From positions 1,742,501-1,806,500 of the forward strand of contig NC_064773.1 in the NCBI RefSeq assembly GCF_011397635.1: a stretch of DNA of 64,000 bases, written 5' to 3'. This document shows, one piece after another, positions 24,113 to 36,651 of this stretch. The position numbers were made by a program, and so were the translations under genes. The notes beneath the pieces are model-generated. The model was not told where the DNA came from. It was given only the letters and a program-made list of their open reading frames with translations, and ran no database searches. Numbering within the stretch: position 1 is the first letter of the stretch; each line of letters opens with the position of its first letter. Source of the stretch: Epinephelus fuscoguttatus. Lineage: Eukaryota > Chordata > Actinopteri > Perciformes > Serranidae.

Positions 24113-24989
24113 CTGTAGAAACAAACTAACTCAGAGTTAGTTTATTACTTTATATAATTCCCATCAGAAACACAGTTTAGTTTTCAACTTTTCTCCTCAT
24201 AAGTGAACTCCACAGAGCTCAAAGCAGCTCCAAGTGATGCAGATCAGACACAATAAACAGATCAGCTCATTGTGATTCAAAACAACATGCAACAAATATG
24301 CATTAATAATATATGGTAACCAATTACTGTAGTCAGCGAATGAGACCGCAGTGTTTTGGTGAATGTGTCCGCGCTCTAATGTGCGAGCAGATCTCCTCTG
24401 AATGATAAACAGGAAGTCAGACTGTGGATGCTGCATGTCCTCGCCTAAGGCTGCCTGAGGTGGATCACTGTGTTTGTCAGGTAAACACAGGATTCTGCTG
24501 TCAAACATCCACACAGGACTTCTTCTAATGCACCGAGAATAAAACTGAAATCTGATGAATCCACTGGAGCCGCTCAGAGCATCCACACAGCTGTCACTCA
24601 CAAACACTCACTGCTAATCTGATGACTTTGTGCAGATTTTGAGAACAGAAATTCACTTCCAGCCAGATAATATAATCAGTATGGAGATCATAATAAGTTT
24701 CCCTGCTGTGTTACAGAAGTTTAGTGAGGCTGCTTTATTTTAAATTTGAGAAAACATGAAGTTGTTGCAGCTCTGACAAGAACTTAAATTAAGGTCTGGA
24801 GGTTTCAAAGGAAACTGATGTAATCTGTATTAAAAATAATGAACACAAGCTAAAACTAGAACTACCTTGCTGTTGTGTGTCGTAGCAAACCAGTCAAGTT
24901 TCTGTTCACATCCATGTTTGTCCAGACTCACATGTCGCCATGACAACTGACAGTACCTCAAATATGGACGTTGCTGCAAAGAAGCAACA

Positions 24990-26262
24990 AATTGTAACAC
25001 ATGGATGCTTCACACACAGAAGATCTATACAATCAGCACAGTTTCAAGATTAGAGTCACCAATTCAGTATCTGACCAAATGTCTCCCCTTCTGTTCCTGA
25101 GATATGACGTTAAAACATGATGATGTCACAGTCAAGCTGACCTTTGACCTTTTGACCTTCAATATGTTATCCTGTCAGACATTTGTGTCAAGTTTTGTCA
25201 GAATTAGTGTATGAAATCTGCAGTTATGGCCAAAAACATGTTTTGTGAGGTCACAGTGACCTTTGAATACCAAATTCTAATCAGTTTATTTTTCAGTCCA
25301 AGTGGACGTTTGTGTTAAATTTAAAGAAATTCCCTTGAGGTGTTCTTGAGCTATTGCATTCACAATGATGAGATGGGCGAGGTCACAGTGGCCTTGACCT
25401 TTGACCACCAAATTCTATTCAGTTAATCCTTAAGTACAAGTGGACATTTGTGCCAAATTTGAGGAAATTCCCTCAAAGCCTTCTTGAGATATCGTGTTTA
25501 TAAGAATGAGACAGACTGGGTCACAGTGATGTTTGACCATCAAATTGTAGTCAGGTCATTGTTGAGTCCAAGTGGATGTTTGTGCCAAGAGAGAGAGGCC
25601 TTCTTGAGATATTACGTATATGAGAAAGACACAGGCACAAGGTTACAGTGGCCATGACCTTTGAACACCAAAATCTAATCAGTTAATCAGTACAGGTGGA
25701 CGTTTATGCCAAAATTTAAGGAAATTCCCACAAAGCCTTCTTGAGATATTGTGTTAACAAGAATAAGACAGACTAGGTCACAGTGACCTTAACCTTTGAA
25801 CACCAAATTGTACATCAGGTCATTGTTGAGTCCAAGTGGATGTTTGTGTAAAATTTAAAAATTCCCTCAAGGCATTCTTGAGACATCAACTTTACAAGAA
25901 TGAGATGGGTGTGAGATCACAATGGCTTTGATCTTATCATCAAATTCTAATCAGTTCATTCTTAAGTGGACATTTGTGCCACATTTGAAAATTTCCGTCA
26001 AGGTGTTCTTAAGATATTGCGTTTACAGCAGTGAGACAGACTAGGTTACAGTGACCTTTGAGCAACAAGTTGTAATCAGGTCATTGTTGAGTCCAAGTGG
26101 ATGTTTGTGCCAAAGTTAAAAATTCACTTAAGGTGTTCTTGACATATTGTCTTCAAAAGAATGGTACATATGTATAGAGGGCCGTATGGACAGAGGGACA
26201 ACCTGAAAACATTATACCTGTGGTCATGGCAGTTGCTGGTGCAGAGGAACAATAAAACTAAT
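24990..26262 (+). repeat. ERE-bearing repeat family, long copy
   Basis: The head 'acatggatgcttcacacac' at 24999 is followed by the 'gctgacctttgaccttttg' segment (25136-25155). Eight to nine degenerate monomers of about 130-140 bp come next, then the tail 'ggacaacctgaaaacat' at 26195. Palindromes AGGTCACAGTGACCT are at 25248-25262 and 25775-25789. Several other monomers have one or two mismatches. Confidence 0.9.
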
Positions 26263-26344
26263 TTTTTGAGCAACACTAATCCACAGAACAATGAGAGACA
26301 CCACAAAACAACAGAACGACACATTCCATTTGTATAAACATCTT

Positions 26345-26514
26345 TTATTGGATATTTGGACTTCCTAGATCTGGATTTTCTGCCCACTTCTCCACTTCTT
26401 CAGAAGAGTCACCGATTTGGGCTCCAGACCAGTAAAGACCAGTTGGTTCCTGGTTACTGGTAGTGCTGTTTCTGTCTGTCTCAAAAGTCCAGTCCATCCA
26501 AAACCATTTGTCTC
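26345..26514 (-). CDS. Candidate terminal exon of an unrecognised gene
   Basis: The acceptor is 'ttgttgtag' with a T-rich tract. The exon then reads DKWFWMDWTFETDRNST, NQEPTGLYWSGAQIGD, SSEEVEKWAENPDLG and a TAA that overlaps an AATAAA poly(A) signal (26344-26349). The composition is coding-like (W, D, E rich, no low complexity). It begins in phase 1, requiring a G from the previous exon. I do not recognise the family, and no upstream exon was found between here and 32.9 kb. Confidence 0.45.
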
Positions 26515-29500
26515 CTACAACGATGTTACAAGAATAAACAATGGGAAAGTTGTATTTGATATACAAACTGTTATACAATGGTATAAACACATTTAACCCT
26601 CGTGATGTCGGTAAAAACATCAGTACCAGTGGGCCCAGTTTCTGTTGAACATTCAAAACCTCTCAAAACGTGTCGACTGTGCCTCGTAAAACAATATTTT
26701 TCAAATACACTTCAGTTTTACATCATTAAAACACACAGATCCTCAAATACCAGACGAATGTATCTACTTACAGCGACGGTTCAGTTCCCTGTGCTGATCC
26801 CTCATCCAGTCATTACACATGAATGTTCTCCTGTACCTCTGAAAAACACTCTATCAAACATGCATATTCAGGTCACGTCCTTGTGATATTTACCAAACTG
26901 TTCTGGAGCATGGGGAACACACAGATAATGTAGCTGTGTTTCAGTTAAACCAACACTATTCACACGTTTTGTGACAAAGAAATGTTCAACATTTATGATT
27001 TACAATCCAGTATGTTGCGTAAATGGTTTGTAATTTAAATGATCCAAAATGTTTCTGTGGAATCTCAGCATTTTCTCAAAAAGACGATCAGACGAGATGA
27101 AAGGCATCATTCTACATTTTCTTTCACTTGTGTTTTATTTTCTGTTATTTAGGAGTGTGCTAATTGCTAAATTGTTAAATAATTGTCTGCATGAAATGAC
27201 AAAGTATGTGGCAACATGAGTAACTGCAGTTTTTGGTAAGCAAGGCAACAATTATCCGCCATTTAGGGTTTTAAATTTGGCTATCGAAAAACCAGTCTTG
27301 CTAGCTTGCCTCCATATTTAGCTAATTTTGCGTTAGCATCTGTAACTCAAATGGTTCTCCAAGCTAACGGGTTTCTGTAATTTTCTATCCATGACTGTAA
27401 AATAAATGGATATAAAGACTACTGTACAGGACAGTAAAAGGATGAAACTTAACTCAAAGTTTAAGATAATTTGTTAGCATTCAACACCTTGTGGCAGTTG
27501 CTAACGGCTAATGTCATGTTCACAACATTTTGGGTGCATTCGTACCACTAGTGTTTTCGTCATTGGTAAACTGAAGATGCAGAGTTCTGTTAAATATGCT
27601 ATGCTAACAGCCAGAAGGTGATTAACTTATCTAAGAATATTAAAATCAAACAGGTATGATTCATGAGCTTTAAAACAGTTTGTAGACGTGCTGCATTTTT
27701 GCATTTTCAAACTTAAAACAGACCCAGGCTGCTGTTTCCCTTTACTTCCAGTCTTTAAGTTAATCCAGGCTAACCACCTGCTCTGTAACTTTACTAATTG
27801 TTGATGAATCTGGACAGAAGTTTCATTCACGCTTTGGCTTTTCAGAAAAACGGAAAAAATTGATTGTGATTAAAACAAATGAGTTACAGAAGTTAGCATA
27901 ACAGAGGTTAGCTAGCAGGATTGGGTTACACCAGCTTTTCATAAATCCATTACTTCTTTAACGTAAAGCCCTGTGCAATTATTACTCATCATTTTCTAAT
28001 AATTTACTAAATCAGGTTGCACCATTAAAAATTATTCACTGATTAAAACCTAAGAAATGTCGTAGCTAGTGAACTGCCTGACATTGTTCTGTAAATAGTT
28101 TTCTGATAAATAATAAATACGGCAACTTCCAATCAATTTCAAACCTAAAATAACTTCTGGTTCAAACTCCGCCCACTCCGAGTATATTTATGGATACAGA
28201 TCATTCAGTTGGTTAAACAGATACAGATAATGGTGTACTTGCTCATCCCGGACACTAACTTTGATTTTAATGCAAACAGAACACAACACACAAACTCCAG
28301 TTCATAAAACCTTACGTTATAACTTAGCTAAACCTGAATTTATGAACAGTTGGTGCAACCTGAATTTTTCATGTCTTACCTGCACTTAATTTGTTAGTCA
28401 TATTTTTAATATACACCTGACACTGAAGTGAAGCTTATTGAATGGTTTCTGACAACATGAATCTAGTGCGTTTGGATTTTAACAAATTCTCTGACTTTTG
28501 GAAACAACACGGTTTGATCGTGATAAAATGATGGTCTAATTTTTTGTTATTGTGTACAAGTTTTAAAATCATTTGACAGTACCAACTTTGTCCTCTAAAG
28601 TTCTTTGTACCAGCCCCCATTTTCCACCCTGACCTTCCAGTTTAGACCCACAAACATGCAGTACACCTCCTGTTTGTGCCGACAGACACCTTCTTTTGGC
28701 TTTTACTTCCAACTCTACTTCCAGGACTCTTTAAGGCACTCGCTGGTGGCAAAAAGAAGGCAGAAAGAAGCAAGTGTTGGTGGAAGAATAGCTATAGACT
28801 TGTTGACGTGAATCAGATGTGTCATATTTTACAACAATAAACTATATTTGTAGAGTGAGTATAGTTTGAACTCTGATTCAAAGATCTAAACAACAAATGT
28901 GGCACTTTGCTTTGAAAAGCTGGTGAAATTTGGCGACAGGTCTTCATCCGGCACTGAAAACAACCTCCAAAAAAAGTTTCACATTTCAACAGTTTGTTTT
29001 TATAAAAAGTACCAACAGATTATTTAATACACGTTTGTTCCCCACATTTCTGTCTACACTCATCAAACAAGTCAAACGACAGCCCAAGCCTTGGAAATTA
29101 CACACACTACAACAACACAAGATAGTTTCTAGAAGTTATTTGGCACCAGAGTTTTTTTCATGAACACATTTCTGAGAGACAAATGCCTCGGAGAAAGCTT
29201 ATGAGAAGTGAAGAAGACAAAAAAGAATCTGTTTATTTCAGTCTTTGTATCTGGAGGTCATGTGGTGCCGAACTCATGAGTACAAAGATGCAGCACCAGC
29301 CTGAAGGTCGTATTGCTTCAGAATTTAAAGATGCAGTTTGTAAATCATCAATTAATCCAGCTTTAGTGGGAAAAAACCCAAAACTAAAAACTCTGTTCGC
29401 AGAAATCTGTGTTTCCCAGAAGGCGATGGGGCTTCATCATTTAACTTACAAACAGCATATTTAATCTTTGATATTAACTCAAGCACTACATAAAGCACGT

Positions 29501-32500
29501 CGTCTGGGCTCAGAAGGCAAAGAATAATGCATATATATATATATATATATAAATATATATAATGATTCTACGGTGACGATGATAAATACGTAGCATAGAA
29601 GATAAATGAGTTAATTTACACTTCAGCGGCTTAAACGGCACTTAAACCCAACGACTGCTGCAGATCTAATAACTTTTTAGAGGAACCACAACTCACTCAC
29701 TTAAAGAGCGGCTGTTCATATAAATGATCATATCGTTTATGTTTTCAATCTTCTTCCATATTTCTCTAATTAACAGCCGGCATAAACGTATTTTCCCCAA
29801 ATCTGCTTCATGAATTCAATAAAAAAAAGATTCTTGAGCATATCGACTCCTTGACACAGATGCAGTTTGACACAGATGCAGATGTTCTTCGACAGGTTTG
29901 GTGCAGGTTAGTTTGAGCCAGAAATAAAACTGAACCAGCTTATTTTTCATTATGAACATTATGAAACATTTAATGTGCAGAATAAGGAGGAGGCAATCAT
30001 CAGGAGGCACATAAAGTCTTTGCAGGTGCTGCGTAACAATTATTTGCACAAACTGTTTTTACCATGTTTGTGTAGAATGAAAGGATGAAAGGAACAAGAC
30101 AGCCGTGTGTGTTGTTTTGGTTGTTGGATAATATGGAAGATATAAAATGCCCCAGTAGAAACAAATCAAGGAAATAAAGTGAAATACACACATTAAGATG
30201 GATTTCCTTTTTAAATATGTCATAAATGTGTCATAATTCAATTTAAAAATGTTAAAGGGGCAAGCATTTAGTGTATTTGCACTATAACTGAATTGTTTTT
30301 GTATTGTGACGTGATTTTTCACACATTACAATCAAACAACAAAGAAAATACAGTCACTTTAATTGGACATGACATGGAAAATTTCAGCCAGTTCTCACTC
30401 CCAGCTCTTCAAGTATCGCCGCTTTATCAGTGGATCTTGTTGTCAGACACTGAGGCACAGCGGCAGCCTTCATGGCGGTTTGATACACAACAGGCAGCAG
30501 CAATTTGTAACACCATCAGCAACTACCATAGTATAAAGAGCGAGAAAGTCCCTATGGGGTGACGTGGATGGGTCAAACAAACTCTGGACTTTAACTCAGG
30601 AGAGTGCTGTTCCTTTCCCGTGTGAAACCCATAGTCAGTGGAGTTATTGTAATACCAACATAGTTTGCTGGTAACATATGTCACATCACATTGGAACATA
30701 CTTATTTTAAGCCAAACCATAATGTTTTTCTAAACCTAATCACATGCTTTTGTTATGTTAACCTCAAGTAATAAACCCAAAAATGTGTTTACCTACGTTC
30801 TTTTATTTTGAAAAACACTACGCATTTAATGAGCAGACACGACATATCCTCTGAAAACGGACGTGTATTTTGAAGTGACACAATACATGCAACAAGCGTA
30901 AATTGACTCGTCGTCCATGAGTGTTCTAAACTGACGCAAGTGGCTACCTAGCACGTTATATTTTGACGCGTAGGTCCACTGACAAAGCAGGGGTATTTCA
31001 GAAGTTGGGATAAGAACGTGTTGAAAATTCAAGGCACCGTAAAAAACAATTCAGTTATTTGAGAACAAAGCAACATTATTGTTGTTTTTCTAAACATGCT
31101 TTCATTTAATTATTACACACTAAATGCATCTATAAAAAGGAAATATATATGATATTGGTATTTGATTTCTTTGATTTGTTTTTCTGCATTTTAAATCTTC
31201 CACAGAATAAGGTGGAGGAGTGTGTTTAATTTCATAATTTTTGACTGTGTGTTTTAAATGTTCGTACCTTAGACTTCCTGGAAAGCAGCACATATAGCGA
31301 CTGCATCACCCAGGTGAAATCAAGCAAATTAAAACCAGACTGTGTCCTGGATGCATATTTTTAGTCATCTTACAGCTCCACCTTAACTTCTAGAGTCACT
31401 TTAAGCCTTTTTGAAGGATCCATGGATACCCTGTCTTCAGAAGACACTTCTTACGTGTGCAGAAAAGAAAAACGCAGCATCATATATGGAAGAAGTTTTG
31501 CAAAAGAAGTTAAATCGTACAAATTATAACAACGAATCACACTTAAAAAAAATAAAAGTGTTTCAACCACATGATTAGGCAGTCATGATTTTTCACATAA
31601 AGTAAAAACAAGCTGGTCCTCGGCAACAAAGTGGCAACGGTGTTGATATACTACTGAACACACACTCTCACACACACTCTTACTCACAGGATATGACATC
31701 ATGGACCACCCTGATCAACACTTTACAAAAGAAAAAACAAAGCGGCACCGTATCAGTCCATTAAAAAGATCATTTTCATGTTATATATGGAAATGCGAAG
31801 CCTCTGCTTAAAGCCTGCAAACAAAGAATAATATTAAAACTAAACAGAGCAAATTATTCAGCTGCGACTCGAGTCAACAGCACAGTGTCATCAGCATAGA
31901 AACACATACTCTGATATGAAAACAACATTTGGCCATGACAGAAGGAAAGATGATGTTATGGTTTGATTTTTGGACGTCATACCCTGAATTCACTTTCCTC
32001 AGCTGTGCCTTCAGGTCGAACCAAGACCCGGTTGGCCAGTGGTGTGTACCGTAGTGGGTTTTCATTGGTCGATTACTTTTATTTGAGCTTGCTTTAAGGT
32101 AAAAGAAAGTTCATCAGAGCGTTTAGGATGAAAACCAAAATCTGTTGCTGACAAGAGATCAGATTTTCTGGTTCCTGTATTTAGAGACAGAAAATCTGAC
32201 CTCAGATCAGACTGATCCACCTCCCATCCACAGTTCATAGACTCTCATGTAATACAATGAAGGAGAAGTGGTCACAAAGCGTCCTGGAGCAGCTGAACTT
32301 CCACTGCCAACTTCCAAAAAGGGCAAAAATAAAATATTTGGTAATGTCTCATTACTTCACTTCGATTCTTCAATCATCCAGAAATCTTCATTCCTTGTGC
32401 GGCACTTTTTCTTCTTCACTTCCTCTACGGCAAAATAAAATTTGTGGTATAGAGAAGCCAAACACAAAAATGCTCCGAGATCACACGTACTGAACGCCTT

Positions 32501-32909
32501 TTAAAAAAATAACCCTTTGATTTCACACAGCTCCCATCTGCAGCCATATTACAGTCGCCATTTTGCATCCCTCTGTGGTATTTGTTTTGGGACGCCAAGT
32601 GGAAATACGCCATACAACTTAAGCAGACATCAGCGATTCTGTTTCCACCACTCTGAGCATATTCTAGCACTTTGTCCAAAATCTCTGCTCCTCTCCCCCC
32701 TGGAGTCCCATAACTCCTCCCCCATTCAGTCCCTAAATGGTCAACAGCTTCCTGTGGCTCCACTAGCCCCTCCCACTTCAGTCCTTACATGATCAAACAT
32801 TCGGTAGAGTCCGCGAGCTCATCCTCCTTTGAGTCCTTAAATGCAAAACAACATCCTGTGTTTTAGTAGCCGTTAGCTTGTCCCCCCGACCCCACGGCGA
32901 GGTCAGGGG
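26515..32909. other. AT-rich intergenic region with dispersed repeats
   Basis: No convincing exon is seen. It includes an (AT)n tract at 29528-29560 and a dispersed repeat at about 30440-30800 that reappears at 33440-33740. The part just below 32910 should be the plxnb2 3' UTR. A possible poly(A) signal on the minus strand is at 32078-32083. Confidence 0.5.
30440..30800. repeat. Dispersed repeat, copy 1
   Basis: Shared phrases with 33440-33740 include 'gtcaaacaaac', 'ggacttt', 'cgtgtg', 'tgtcacat' and 'ctaaacctaa'. Divergence is considerable and the class is unknown. Confidence 0.45.
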
Positions 32910-33014
32910 TCAAAGATCAGTGACCTTGTTCTCCAGGGCGGCGGCGATCTGTTGGAGGCGGAGAGTAAGCTGCTTATTCTGGGCTGCGGGGTCCTCGTCC
33001 AGCGACTGGATGAT
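32910..33014 (-). CDS. plxnb2: plxnb2 last coding exon with PDZ-binding C-terminus
   Basis: The 34 codons end [15 protein letters not shown] followed by TGA. The VTDL end is the class I PDZ ligand of B-type plexins that binds PDZ-RhoGEF/LARG in mammals. Confidence 0.95.
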   Translation of the reverse strand: MIQSLDEDPAAQNKQLTLRLQQIAAALENKVTDL

Positions 33015-36000
33015 CTGAAGAAGACAATGACACAGAATTTAAAATTTCCATATTTGCTTTGACTGAAGGTTGATGAAATAATGAATGATGAAAATATAAA
33101 CAGTTATTAGCTGCTTTAACTTTTCGTTAAAATGTTAAAACACAATAAAATACGTACATTACCTGATGATAAGAGTTATGACGGCAGTGAGCATTAGCTT
33201 TATTTGTATTTAATATGAGAAAATCAATAAATACAGTGAAGTAAGGCTCCGATGTTAAATGATTGTTTTTACAGTATTCATAAATGCGTATATTTTTCTG
33301 TTTCATATTTACATTTATGTGCAATAGCATATACGTTAGGCTGTTCTCCTGCGCTGTTCATACATATACCTGTGAAAAGTAATGCTCCAGAATTCATATA
33401 ACCCATGTAATCGTGAAGGCTGCGATCACATGACCAGTGCACCGACAAAAGTTAAGAAGGAAATCGTATAAAGAGAAACTGGGCAGGTGCGGTCAAACAA
33501 ACACAGGACTTTCCCCAAGGAGATCAGTGTTCATGTGCCGTGTGGAATCAAGTGAACTTTGAGTTATTTTAAGGTGTGTTGTCACATTACGTTAATACAT
33601 AACTTGACCTCAGGTACGTAATTTGACGACACTTAACCATGTTTCTTTTCCTAAACCTAACCTATGTAACTTAACAAAACAATCTTTTGGGGGAATAAGT
33701 TTAAGTTAAGACACACTGTCTCTCTGTCTGTGTGCTGTCTTCATCGTCTATTACATCCTACTCCTCGTCATCATCATCTACCCGAGTTATGAATTAATAC
33801 TGTGCACCCTGGCCTTGTCTGTTGTCGCACATGTATGTGTCCTGCAGGTTACACACATTTCCTTCACAACTCTTGATCAAACGTCTCTAAAGGTTTGACG
33901 GATGTTGAAATTTAGAAAATCAAACCTGTTACGAAAACTTCAATGACGGACAAAAGTTTCAAGGTCAGTGTTTAAACATGTTTGGCACAACATGAGATCT
34001 TTTTTTTTTTTTTTTTAAGTGCGACAATGTGAGAAGAAAAATCCAGACTTGGTGTGCAGAAGCAGAGAGATGTAAGAATACGTGCAATGTATAGAGGTAA
34101 TTATGCAAAAAATGTGTGTTAGTATGAGAGCAAAAAAACTGAAAGAGGTTTCTCACCACATCGTAGTACTTGCTGGCGTACTGGTACAGCTGATGTAAGG
34201 CCAACTGGGTGTTCAGTTTGTCTGTGTGTTGCTACAAAGTGGAAACAAAGGTTAGAAATTCAAACATGTTAAAATCCTCTGAAGTGAACACCAGGTGTAT
34301 TTCCATTAAAATGTCAAGTCGATTCTACAGAAATGTTCGTAAGGCTGTTGAAGAAAATCCCTGCCAACTTTTAGCTTCCTCTGTGGTCAGGTTTCAGTTC
34401 ATCAGGGAGTTCTAGAGAAGTAACTGAAAACAAATTCATCTGAAACGAGTCATGCTCTTGGCAGTAGAACCGTGCAGCAAAATATAACCACAATGGGCTG
34501 ATCTATGGACATAAATACAACAACAGAAATTATATTTGTATTCAAACATTAACTATGAAGACACCCAAACAAAGTCAGTAAATATGGAGTGTTTGGTCAG
34601 TTTATTTTCTATAAGGTCTAAATGTAATTTTGGACACTGTCAAGACGTTTTATTAAATATAGAAAGACCCTTTTGTATGACAAGGCCGAATGTGTCAGTA
34701 CCATTTTCTTGCTGTAGTTGTTCAAGGTGAAGCAAATTTTATTTATTTCATAGTGCTAGGCAGACGTGGGACCAAGTCATTGTTTTGTAAACGAGTAAGT
34801 TTCAAGTCTTAGCACTCAAGTCTCATGATGAGTCCTAAGTCCTAAACTAAAAGTTAAAATGTATTACATTCACAAAAATCATGATTTCTCCCAAGTGTCT
34901 CTGACAGTCTCCATCCATGTCAGTGAAAACATGGATGCTTCACACACAGAAGATCTATACAATCAGCACAGTTTCAAGATTATAACATGTTTTGTGAGGT
35001 CACAGTGACCTTGACCTTTAAACTTAAACCACAAAATTCCTTCTCTTGAGTTCAAGTGGATGTTTATGTCAAATTTTCATAAATTCCCTCAAGGTATCAT
35101 GTCCACAAAAATGAGACAGACAAGGTTACAGTGACTTTGACCCTTGACTTCTGACCACCAAAATCTACTCTGTTCATCACTGAGCTTAAGCGGACATTTG
35201 TGCCAAATTTGAAGAAATTCCTTTGAGGCATTCTTGAGGATGGGATGGACAAACAAACCGAAAACATAGCATGTCTGGCTGTCGCTGTTGCGGAGGCATA
35301 CATTTTTTTTTTATAGCATATAGCACCATATAGAAGTGACACAACAGAACGAATTATATCTGTTCTTGTCCTCTCTTCTGTTTTGTAGTCCTATAGTGTA
35401 AATGTTTAAAAATAGTAAATAGGGAACTCTGGTGTTGTGTTTGACATTGCCAACCTTAACATTGGTATTAAGTGTTTTTAAGGGAAAAGGCTCAAGTCTG
35501 AGTGAAGTCACAATCCAAGTCAAGTTGCAAATCTACGGAAGCGTATTGCATTCACTTGACAAATAAAAAAATCTGTTTTATTGAGTAATTTTTTCTGTTT
35601 TTCGCAGTATTTTTTTCTGTTTTGTTTTTCGTGGTAATTTTTTTTCCTGTTTTGTTATTCGAGATAATTTTTTCTGTTTTTCTGAGTTAAGAGAGCAATA
35701 GAACAACAGACGCTTTCATTCCTTTCTTGAGAGCTCCATATAATGGAAGCAAACATGACCCGCTTGTTTAGTTGAATCCACTTTTACTTTGTTTTGGGTT
35801 TGAGACACTGGGAGATACTCTTGTCTTTAAGTCATATAGATGGTGTTATCATTAGTTTGTCGACTTTACGCAGGCACCTTCAGACTTTGTGGTTGGTCAG
35901 ACGAAAAGCCCATTCAGATCTGCTGGACACTGCAGTGTTTCTCCAGAATCAGTTGGACACAAATGGCAAAACAAATTAAAACTGGATTAAACTAAACAAG

Positions 36001-36605
36001 CGGGTCATGTTTGCTTCCATTATATCGAGCTCTCAAGAAAGGAATGAAAGCATCTGTTGTTCTATTGCTCTCTTAACTCAGAAAAAATACTCAGAAAAAC
36101 AGAAAAATAAAAAAATTACCCTGAAAAACAGAAAAATAATAAAATTACTCAATAAAACAGATTTTTTTAAATTTGTCAATTGAATGCAATACGCGTCCGT
36201 ACAAATCTGCTTTGTTTTTGCCAAGTCTAAAGTCATCAAATTTGTCGCTTGAGTCTGACTCGTGTCCTCACCTCTGTTGTTGGGTAGTTCAGTCTTTAAC
36301 AATGCATCATATTTAATAGGATCATGATGTGTTTTTATACTTAAAGTTTCAGTGTGTAACTAGATAAATGTAGTGCAGTAAAAAGTACCATAATTCCTCC
36401 TGAGGTGTGAAGTTGAAGCAAACAGGTGCGTAAAATGGAAAGAGTCAGAGTGAAGTAGAAATACCTCAGATAAATGTAAGTACAGTAGCTGACAAAGTGT
36501 GTTAGTGTTTTATGTTCCGTACCCTGGACACCTCAGCAAGGTGTGTGTTCATGTCCTGGTCACTGACTGGAACCATCTGTCTGATGCCTTTGTAGTAACT
36601 GGTGG

Positions 36606-36651
<46 letters not shown>

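Noticed and set aside
29183..29464. 93-codon plus ORF (MPRRKLMRSEEDKKE...)
   Set aside because: No family recognised. It lies in the AT-rich region 3' of plxnb2, and length is compatible with chance.
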